Part shown: positions 30,520-38,877 of the stretch, one piece after another
How positions within the stretch are numbered: position 1 is the first letter of the stretch
How the letters are laid out: each line of letters opens with the position of its first letter
NCBI GenBank assembly: GCA_963575745.1
Contig: CAUYUJ010012570.1
Span: forward strand, 254,501-318,500
Reading direction: 5' to 3'
DNA length: 64,000 bases
Source of the DNA: Prorocentrum cordatum
Lineage: Eukaryota; Sar; Dinophyceae; Prorocentrales; Prorocentraceae
Program-made: the position numbers and the translations under genes
The notes under the pieces: model-generated
Databases searched by the model: none
What the model was told of the DNA's origin: nothing
Seen by the model: only the letters and a program-made list of their open reading frames with translations

Positions 30520-31235
30520 TTGTTGGGTCGAAGCCAGCATCTTCTGGAATTGTCTAGTGGCCTTCGGCCCATCCCGCCACCGCGCGTGGGCTGTAGGTCA
30601 GAGGCCTCTTGGATGCCTGTGGGGATCTCTTGGGAGGCCCTTATCGGACGCCTGTTGGAGGCGGTTTTGGGGGCCTCTCGGGGGCTTCTTGGGGGCGTCT
30701 TGGGGCTCTTGCAGGCCTCCTGGAGCTTCTCGGGGGCCTCTTGGAGGCCTGTTGGCGGTCTTGGGGGTCATCTTGGGGCTGATGGGTCGGAATGTCCGTT
30801 CGTGATCCCCCTCTGGGGCCGCACTTGGTCCTCTCGTGAGGGCCTCTTGGGCCGTCTTGAGGTCATCCTGGGCCGTGTGGGCTGCAATATTGGGGGCCTC
30901 CTGGGCCACCGTGGAGCGTCAGAAACTCGAAATGGCGCGAACAGGAACATCGGAGCCCTCTTGGTGGCCGTCTTGGAGCCCTCTTGAGGTGTGTTGGGTG
31001 CCTCTTGGGCCATCTGGAGGCCATCTTGTGCATCTTGGAACGATATTTGGGCGACTCGGAGCCCTCGTGGAGTATCGTGGGGGCATATTGTGACCCTCTT
31101 GGCCCGTCTGTGGGCCCTCGACCTTCAACTAGTGTCTAAGTGCAGCGCTCAGCACGGAGAACTCGAAGAGACTTGAGGACACTCCACTTCGTACCTCGAG
31201 GAACGGTGGCGGATATTGCAAGTGCGCAACGGAGC
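30520..31235 (+). repeat. Dispersed repeat R6, copy 3
   Basis: GGCCTTCGGCCCATCCCGCC at the start, TGGATGCCTGTGGGGATCTC next, then CTTGGGGGC units, GGAATGTCCGTTCGTG, and a terminal GACTTGAGGACACTCCA block. The most complete member of the family. Confidence 0.65.
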
Positions 31236-31727
31236 TAGCAAGGAACCATGCCAACTCCAGTCTTTCGGAGTAGTCGGAGTGAGGGCTGCGGCCGCGCAAA
31301 CCCGTTCCGAGTCGCGCGTATTCTCGCTTACAGTAGGCACCCCGAATATGAAGTTGGTTTGCAAGCAGGTGCCACACTGGCATGTCTTGTTTCTCGAGGT
31401 CTCCAGGCGCCCTTTTGAAGTCTCAGAGGCATCCTGCGACCTCTTTCCCTTCGACCGAGCCATGCGCCCATCGATTCCCGATAGCACGCTTCCGACACGT
31501 GCGCGTCTGCGGCATTCGGGACCGCCAGGAGATGCCGCCTCTCCGCTGCCTTCTCTTCTGGACAGGACGAGAGCTTGGGATCACCGCCCGTCGCGCCCCC
31601 TCCCTCGGCAGTAAAACGTAGGGGAGAAGATCATTGGGGCCTTGCGTGTGCTCGCAAGTGCGTCTTCGGCGTGCGCTGGCGTACGCTGGCGTCTGGCAGG
31701 CGACGTGGATGAGCCGATCCAGCGTCA
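31236..31727. other. No gene recognised
   Basis: Mixed composition; no tandem repeats or motifs. Confidence 0.4.
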
Positions 31728-31862
31728 AGAGGCGTCGGCGTAGCGTCGATTCGGCATCGATCAGCGTCGATTCGCCTGCGTCAGCGAGGATTCGCCAGAG
31801 CCAGCAGGGGTGGCATGATAGGGCCCCGTGAGCTGCCACAAGAAGGACAGGCGGGCCTCGGG
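31728..31862 (+). repeat. Dispersed repeat R3, copy 2
   Basis: GTAGCGTCGATTCGGCATCG, AGAGCCAGCA, GTGGCATGATAGG and TGAGCTGCCAC in the same order as at 12,205-12,335. Confidence 0.6.
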
Positions 31863-32033
31863 CGATGACGACGACGATGACGATGATGGCGATGGTGATG
31901 ACGATGGCGATGATGACGATGATGACGATGATGACGATGATGACGATGATGACGATGATGATGACGATGATGACGATGATGACGACGACGATGACGATGA
32001 CGATGACGTCATCGTCATCGTCATGGTCATCGC
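31862..32033. repeat. (GAC/GAT)n tract ending in a perfect palindrome
   Basis: Alternating GAT and GAC triplets that invert to ATC/GTC at 32,008. Positions 31,991-32,007 and 32,008-32,024 are perfect 17-bp complements with no loop, centred on TGACGTCA. Confidence 0.9.
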
Positions 32034-32149
32034 AGGGCCCGTGCGCCCGCGCTCGGCCCTCGGACCCGCCGCGCGGCGCCCCTGCAGGTCGAAGCCGTCG
32101 ACCGCCATACAGCTGCGGCTCTCCTCGGGAGGGGCCGGGGTTCAGCGGG

Positions 32150-32586
32150 GGCGGGAGGGCCCCGGGAGAGGGCCCGGGAGGGCCGGGGGGGCGGGGGGAG
32201 GGTCGGATATGCGGAAGCCTCTCTGATGCTGGGGGCCCCCCGCCGGATGACCCCCCCACCCGTTTGCGCCCTCCTTCCTCCGGGCAGCGCGGAGTCCTGA
32301 GAGGCCTCGTGCGGGGAGGAGTCGGAGATCGGAGGCCCCTCTGAGGCTGTGGGCCGCCCCCCCCGCCGGAGGACCCCTCCCCTCCGCCGTCTGCTCTCCT
32401 GCTTCCGGGGAGCGCGGAGTCCTGAGAAAGGGTGGCGCGCTCCGGTCCTCTTTCGGTGTCTCCGAGATCCGCGACGTCCTCTTGTCTCGCACGGGCCATC
32501 GCATCACGACATCGTTCTCTTGCTCTTCCCGAGCGCCCCCCCCCGTGTGCCCGCCTGCTTCCGGGGAGCGAGGGGTCTTGATAGTG
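32150..32586. repeat. GC-rich tandem block preceding unit 1
   Basis: Three loose copies of a unit containing CTTCCGGGGAGCGCGGAGTC (near 32,277, 32,400 and 32,568). The last copy runs into the start of retroelement unit 1 through a GACGCGCTCC junction that resembles GGCGCGCTCC inside the second copy. Confidence 0.6.
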
Positions 32587-33166
32587 ACGCGCTCCACGCA
32601 TCGTTTGAGCGTCGCCGTTTCTTACTCATGGTTTTGTTGATCGGCGCCGGCCCTCGCACCCCTCCCTTCCCCCCCCCATTGGAGTGGCCGTTTGGGGCGC
32701 CTGTTTCAGGCAGGTGCTGGAGTCGGACGCACTGTTGCAAACAGTCGCGTTGAGCAGAGGTCCAGAGTCACACCCTCCCTCGCCCCCCCCTTCCGCCAAC
32801 TGCCGAAACGCCGAATCAGAGAAATGTTTGCATGTCTCCGATTTCCTCCACCCCCTCCTCCACCTCCTCCTCCTCCTCCTCCTTCCCGTCCTCCTTCTCC
32901 TCCTCGTCCTCCTCCTTCCCGTTCTCCTCCTCCTCCTCCTCCTCCGCCAACTGTCGAAGCGCCGAAAAAGAGAACGTCGGCTGCCTATGGTCTCGCACGG
33001 GCTCCAGAGGCGAGGGATCCAGGAACTCCTGGGGCAGCTCTGGAACCGATGGCATCATCGCATCAGTTTCGTCTTGTTCCCCATATCCTAAGATGGGGTT
33101 CTTGTTATTACTTGGACGCCTCCTACTCCTCCTTCCTCCTCCTCTTTTCTCCTCCCCTCCTGTCGG

Positions 33167-33368
33167 ACATACTCAGACTTGCTCATACACAGACTTACTC
33201 ATACTCAGACTTACTCATACTCAGACCTACTCATACTCAGACTTACTCACACTCAGACATACTCATATACAGACTTACTCATACACAGACTTACTCATAC
33301 ACAGTATTAGTCATACCCAGACGTACACATACACAGACTTACTCATACACAGACTTACTCATACTCAG
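33167..33368. repeat. 16-bp satellite, unit 1
   Basis: About 12-13 copies of ACTTACTCATACACAG with ACTCAG and ACATAC variants. Equivalent arrays are at 41,800-42,001 and 50,746-50,947. Frames read HTQTYSY-like repeats. Confidence 0.95.
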
Positions 33369-33976
33369 CACCCCTAAGGGGAGCCGCCAGGGGTGGTTGC
33401 ACGGGCTCGTTCGCGGCCATTTTGTGGGGATGTCTCAGGCGGTTTGCCTGTTTCTGTGCCCAACATCCTTCGCTTTCGGAGCAGATTTGGAGGATGTCTC
33501 GAGCGAGGCGCTCATTTCAGCACCCCTAAGGGGAGCCGCCAGGGGTGGTTGCACGGGCTCGTTCGCGGCCATTTTGTGGGGATGTCTCAGGCGGTTTGCC
33601 TGTTTCTGTGCCCAACATCCTTCGCTTTCGGAGCAGATTTGGAGGATGTCTCGAGCGAGGCGCTCATTTCAGCACCCCTAAGGGGAGCCGCCAGGGGTGG
33701 TTGCACGGGCTCGTTCGCGGCCATTTTGTGGGGATGTCTCAGGCGGTTTGCCTGTTTCTGTGCCCAACATCCTTCGCTTTCGGAGCAGATTTGGAGGATG
33801 TCTCGAGCGAGGCGCTCATTTCAGCACCCCTAAGGGGAGCCGCCAGGGGTGGTTGCACGGGCTCGTTCGCGGCCATTTTGTGGGGATGTCTCAGGCGGTT
33901 TGCCTGTTTCTGTGCCCAACATCCTTCGCTTTCGGAGCAGATTTGGAGGATGTCTCGAGCGAGGCGCTCATTTTCA
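33369..33976. repeat. 152-bp satellite, unit 1, four copies
   Basis: Near-identical 152-bp units starting CACCCCTAAGGGGAGCCGCC, spaced exactly 152 bp (33,369, 33,521, 33,673, 33,825). CCCCTAAGGGG is a 5-bp-arm inverted repeat. The unit length is not a multiple of three, yet the plus strand is open over several units in more than one frame. Confidence 0.95.
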
Positions 33977-34061
33977 CCCCCCAGGTGGGCCAGATTTTGA
34001 GGATGTCTCGATCGGTTTGCTAGTTTTGGTGGCCAGGCTCGTGGGCGCAGATTCTTCTCAG

Positions 34062-34330
34062 GATGCCACAGGAGGCTCCAACAGGCTCCAGGAGGCTCCA
34101 GGAGACCACATGAGGTCCCAGGAGGCATCAGGAGGCCACAGAAAGACTCAAGAGGCCACAGGATGTCCCAAGAGGCTCCAGGAGGCCCCAGGAAGCTCCA
34201 GAAGGCTTCAGGAAACCACAGGAGGCCCCAGGAGGCAACAGGAAGCGCCAGGAGGCCTCGGAAGGCAACAGGAGGCCCCGAGAGGCCCCAGGAGCAGGAG
34301 GCCTCAGAAGGCAACAGGAGTGGCTCCAAT
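34062..34330. repeat. AGGAGGCCCC minisatellite, unit 1
   Basis: Degenerate 10-12-bp units of AGGAGGCCCC, AGGAGGCTCC and AGGAGGCCAC. On the opposite strand these resemble the CTTGGGGGCCTC family elsewhere in the window. Confidence 0.8.
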
Positions 34331-34513
34331 CCCATGTGTTTTACGTATGCTCCTATCGATTGGGCCTCACCTGGAGCACGATTCTTTGATGTTCTACGTA
34401 TGTTTCTATAGATGGTCCTTCTCCTGTGTACACAATCCTAAATGTTTTACTCATGTTCCTATGTATTGGGCCTCTCCTGGGGCACGAGTCCTTGGTGTTT
34501 TACGCGGCCTCAG

Positions 34514-34591
34514 GCAACGCGCTGCGCCTGCGCAGCCTGAAGATCGCCAACATCAGGGCAGGCTTGGACCCGAAGACGGGCAAGCGCCTGA
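34514..34591 (+). CDS. Exon-like segment in unit 1 (25 codons, splice-site borders)
   Basis: A 78-base segment preceded by CCTCAG and followed by GTGAGTGAG, matching consensus acceptor and donor. In the phase with 2 + 75 + 1 bases it reads NALRLRSLKIANIRAGLDPK then TGKRL, a well-formed basic peptide without low complexity. It is preserved in units 2 and 3 with one substitution (RSL to RNL). I do not recognise the parent protein. It is flanked by A/T-containing repeats of an ATGTTTTACGTATGTTCCTA type, unlike the retroelement ORFs. Confidence 0.45.
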
Positions 34592-35051
34592 GTGAGTGAG
34601 TTGGGGAGCGCCTACGGTGGTCTGGGCCTTTTCAGGCTCGGCACGGGGTGGATGGTGGCTCGCGTGGCCGCCTCACCTGACGGCGCACACCCACGCAGCG
34701 TGGCGCGCGCGCTGCAACCTGGAGGCCGCTGTTTGCGGAGCCTCCTGGCCGCATTTTGCGGCTCTCGCCTTTTGGCGGCAGGATCGGCTCGTGTCGCACG
34801 AGCTGCCTGGTGTGTAAAAAAAACAGTGGCTCTAATCCGCAATGGTTTGTGTACGTCTGTTGCTATAGATTGCGCCCCCCCTGGGGCACGAAACCTTCCT
34901 AGGAGGCCCCAGGAGGTCCCAAGAGGCTCCTGGAGACCCCAGGAAGCCCCAGTAGGTTTCAGGAGGCCCCAGGAGGCCCCAGGCTCATGCACAGAGACGC
35001 GCTCGTACTACTGAGGCTCATTCACACTCCAATTCATTCGCAGTTAGATTG
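34592..35051 (+). other. Unassigned segment with a second acceptor-like site, unit 1
   Basis: Contains CCTTTTCAG at about 34,628 and CACCCACGCAG at about 34,689. From the latter a frame reads AWRARCNLEAAVCGASWPHF and continues to a stop at 34,815-34,817, next to an A-run. It might be the following exon of the small segment upstream. A further ATGTNTTACGT-type repeat and a short AGGAGG block follow. Confidence 0.3.
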
Positions 35052-36663
35052 ATGTCCAGACCGTCACAACTGAAGCCCGTTAATATTCGAAAGCTCTTGC
35101 GCCTAGACATTCACGGCGGACAGGTCCATGCGAGTAGATGCACATATGGGGAGCTCCACGCAGTGAATAATTTTTTGACGCTCAGGCCCCCCCCCCCCCT
35201 CTGGACTCCTCCTCCTCCTCCTCCTCATCCTCTTCCTCCTCCTCTCTCCTCCTCGTCTTCCCGTTCTGGATCAGGCCCCCCCCCCCCACCCCCCCCCCCC
35301 CCCCCCCCCCCCTGGCCCCCGCCCCCAACGTGCCAGCGCGCGGCCCAGGGCGGGGCAGAAGGGCCGAGGCCAGACGGTGTACAGTGCGAACGGAATTCCC
35401 AGATCTCCTCTCCCGCCCCCACCACCCTCCTCCTCCTCCTCCTCCTCCTCCTCCTCCTCCTCCTCCTCCTCCTCCTCCTCCTCCTCCTCCTCCCTCCTCT
35501 TCCTTCCCTCCTATTCCTCCTCCTCCTCCTCCTCTTCCTCCTCCCCCTCCACTTCCTCCTCCTCCTCCTCCTCCTCCTCCTCTTCCTCCTCCTCCTCCTC
35601 CTCCTCCTCCTCAAGATCCTCAAGATCATCTCATTGCTGGGTTATTTTCGCTTGAAATCCGAGGCGCCATCCAATGCAGCCGCAGCGCAGCGCGACAGCC
35701 GCCAGCGCGCGACCGTCGTTCAGCGCGCAGCGCGACAGCCCTCGCGGCCGCGCGGCAGCTGCCAGGGCGGCGGAGGAGGTGGCCAGTCGGCGCTGCTGAA
35801 GCCAGGCGAGGCGCTGGTATCAGCGACGGAGGCGATCGCTGGGGCTGCTGCGGAGCAGGGCGGCGAGGTGCCCAGCGAGCTCAAGCAGGCCCTCGTGGTG
35901 CAGCAGCACGCCCAGGCCGCCGCCGCCAAGGCTGCGGAGCCCTCGCACGAAGACGCCTTCCGTAAGGCGGCTGGTGAGTGCAAATACCTGAATTGGCGCC
36001 ATCAGGGGGCCGTGGATCAGGTCCTGCGCTGTCGCGCGGCGCTGACAGCTGCCGAGGGGCGCGAGAAGGACCTCGCGATGCAGCTGGCGGAGGCCGAGGC
36101 GGCGAAGCAAAAGGCGGCGGCCGCAGGTGCCGACGACTCCTGGGCAGCCTCCAGGCTCAGCGCCGCCGCCCGATGCCGAGGGCGAGCTGTTCCAGCTGGC
36201 GTGGGGCGACTCGGTCTTCACGGGCGAGGCCATCGAGGAGCTGGACGAGGGCGAGCGCCAGGCCATGGACGCTCTCCGCCGTGAGTTGTGCACTACCAAG
36301 ACCCAGGTGGAGTCGCACTCGACGGAGGTGAAGGCCAAGCTGGCGCAGGCCAAGGCGCTCGCGGAGCAGAGCAAGCAACGCTTGGCCAAGAAGCGCAAGG
36401 GGCCTGAAGGGGCCGCGGTCACTGGACAGGCCCAGGCCGAGGCAGCCCCAACGGGAGGAGGCGGCGGCGTCGAGGCCCCAGTCGGGGTCGGTGCCAGCGC
36501 CACCGCCGCGGCGGCCTCGGACGCCACTGGTGGCGGTGAGGAGGCGGCGCGCCCTGCAGCAGAAGCCGCCGAGCTCAGCGAGGCCAAGTTCAGGGCCGCG
36601 GAGCGAGCTGTTGAGGCCGGCGGTGGCAAGGGTCACGGCGGCAAGGCGGCTTCCGTGGTCTGA
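35052..36663 (+). pseudogene. ORF1-like protein, unit 1, frameshifted by a 17-bp deletion
   Basis: Starts at an ATG (35,052) shared with unit 2. The frame runs through C-rich and TCC tracts, giving Pro/Ser/Leu runs, then enters an Ala/Gln/Glu-rich coiled-coil-like region (SELKQALVVQQHAQAAAAKA; AAEGREKDLAMQLAEAEAAK). After GGCCGCAG at about 36,126 the 17 bases present in unit 3 are missing, which shifts the frame. The remainder (from 36,127) reads on in the +1 frame as ALRRELCTTKTQVESHSTEV and a Gly/Ala-rich end to TGA at 36,661. Position and composition suit a LINE ORF1 or gag-like product, but no RNA-binding domain is recognised. Confidence 0.6.
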
Positions 36664-38877
36664 CGCCAGGCCGCCGCGGCCGACAGTGCCGCGGCTCAGG
36701 GCGCATCCAACGCGCCCAAGTTTGAAGAACAGGAGGACCCGCCGACGGCGGCAGCAGTGGAGTTGACTTCAGTCGGGCAAGCTGAATGTGCTCCAGCAGC
36801 TGCTCCTCGGGGGCTACGTGTCGATGGCGTTCGCGTTGATCGACAGGCCGTGGACTCCAGCGAGTTCGAGCGGCGCTTTTTCTTCGGTAGTATCACGTCT
36901 ATGGGGCCCCAGGCGTGGCAGTTTGTGCATGACAGCACGCAGGGGTACGATTACGTGAGCTTCGTCGAGGCGCACGTCAGGGCCTCGGCGCAGCTCAGCT
37001 TTTGGCGCCGCAAGGCCAAGCGCCAGGGATGGCGGCTGATGTGCAACCCAGCCCGACCGAGCAAGGGGTCTGGTACGGAGGGTGGCGAGTGGATCCTCGC
37101 CCGCAGCCACCTGCATGCCAGCAGCTTGGCAGCGACCACTCCCGCGCCCAAGCAGCTGCGGGCGCCGTCCACCTCGGACTTGGACGGCTTCCAGGCCAGC
37201 GTCCTGCACATGAAAGGGTTCGCGCTGGTGGCGATTGTGTTCTACGCCTTCTCCTCCATGGGTTGGGCGCAGGACAACTTGCGGCGGTGCGCGCGCCTCG
37301 GCGCGCTGGTCACGGCGCTCCAGCTGCCGTGATTCATCCTCGGGGACTTCAACATGGGCGCGTCCGTGTTGCAGCGCCGTGGCTTCGTCAAGCGCGTTGG
37401 TGGGCGCATCCTGCAGCGCGATGCCGCCGTCACTTGTGATGCAGGGCAGTGTGGGTCGCACATCGACTTCGGCCTGTGCTCGGCCTCATGCCTACCGTAC
37501 CTCGCGAGCTTCATCGACGTGCAAGCGGTGCCTTGGAAGACCCACTGCGGGCTCGTGCTGGGCATTCGCGGCAGTGGCGAGCAGCTTTTTTCAAGACAGC
37601 TGGTGGCGCCGCGGCCCCTGCCTGAAGGGTGTCGGCCGGCGCCGCCGCGGTCCACTTCAGCCATGGAGTTGGAGGCGTCCGCGCGAGCCGAGGCTGCGAA
37701 GGAGAAGCGGACAGCCTTCCTGCACGGCATGTTCGGCGACCGTTTGGACGGTGATGACGCGGTGTCTACGGCCGACAGCGACGGCTGTGGTGACGACTCC
37801 GACCTGGCCTCGTCCGTGGGCGACTTCGAGGGGCTCGATAGCATCGTCGAGCAGACCAGTCGCCAGCAGCCTTGCGGTGGCGGGGGCCCTTCGCCGTGCG
37901 CAGGCGGGTCCGACGCCTTCTTCGCTCCCGCGGGCAGCCTCGCCACGTTCGGCCTTTCGCCGCTGTTGGCGGCGGTTCCAGCAGTGCGGCCCCAGGCGCC
38001 GGTGCCCTTTTCAGCCCCCGCGCCGACGGCAAAAGGGCACCGGGCCTTGGCGGCGGACCCAGGGCGGTCGCGGCCAAGTATGAGTATGGATGCAGCGGAC
38101 GATGACCCATTCGCAGAGGTGGATGATTCAGCCGAGTGTCTACGTGCCCTGGCGGGTGACGAGACGGGGCCAGTCGACCCTGAGTGTGGCGTGGACGAGG
38201 GTAATCGCGAGTCGGTCGATGGGGCCGACGGTAATCAGTGCAAGGAATCCGCTCCCTGTGCGAGGCAATCACGGTCTCGGACATCCCACCGCGTTCCCTC
38301 GTCTGCGGCGGTGTTCAGTGCGGCTGCACATGCTGATCCTGATCTCGGTCCCCAGGAGAGGCACAGCGGCGGTGCTGATGAAGCGAGCTACTGGATCTCG
38401 GAGTCCACCTGGCAGGAAGCGGCCTCGTCGCGGACCTCGAGCTTCGCGAGCTCTGAGCCGTGGACGGTGATATCCGACTCCATCGCGTACCGCCTCGGAG
38501 GTCACGGTATCGCAGGCATCAGCCACCAGCGCAGCCAGTGGGTCAGGCAGGTTGAGGAGGCAGTTCGACGGCATCATGAGGTACCTGCGGATCACACTGC
38601 AGGGGCGTCACGAGCAGCAGGACCCAGTCTACGCGACGGTTACGTCAGCCAGGTCAGTGTCGACGAGCCTCCGGAGATCATCGATAGCGGGCAGTCGATC
38701 AGCTGGTGGGCCGCGGTGCACACAGTCGTCAGCAAGCTCGGCAAGTTCAGCATGGCCCAGCACACGTCGGTCAACTACGCTCGTGAGCGACCTCGGCTGC
38801 AGCAGGAATGTCGCAGACGAGCGCGCAGGACGGCGGCCTGTGTCCGGACCTTCGCAGCGCTCGAGGCGGTTTCCTGA
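36664..38877 (+). pseudogene. APE-type endonuclease region of ORF2, unit 1, interrupted by TGA
   Basis: Exonuclease-endonuclease-phosphatase motifs appear in family order: SITSMGPQAW, YDYVSFVEAHV (Glu of the E-T-H box), GGEWILARSHL, ALVAIVFYAFSSM, FILGDFNM (Asp/Asn), GSHIDFGLCSA, and PWKTHCGLVLG (His). This domain would nick target DNA for priming. A TGA at 37,330-37,332 sits immediately before FILGDFNM in the same frame, so the domain cannot be made in one piece without readthrough. After about 37,600 comes an acidic, Ser/Ala-rich linker to a TGA at 38,875. The RT lies in the +1 frame relative to this one. Confidence 0.75.
38001..38041. repeat. Perfect 11-bp hairpin GGTGCCCTTTT...AAAAGGGCACC, unit 1
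   Basis: Arms 38,001-38,011 and 38,031-38,041 with a 19-base GC-rich loop, inside the linker coding sequence. Identical hairpins occur at 46,947 and 55,733, and a diverged copy with intact arms at 60,585-60,625 outside the ORF. Confidence 0.8.

Noticed and set aside
32000-32024. TGACGTCA at the palindrome centre as a CRE-type regulatory site
   Set aside because: It arises automatically where GATGAC repeats meet their inverse; nothing else suggests a promoter.
33393-34000. Overlapping plus-strand frames of about 150 codons in the 152-bp satellite
   Set aside because: The same peptide recurs in shifted frames because of the satellite; no start context or domain.
35820-36629. Minus-strand frame of 269 codons opposite ORF1 and its copies in units 2 and 3
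   Set aside because: A shadow of the Ala/Gly-rich plus-strand ORF1 frame; Ser/Ala/Pro composition only.
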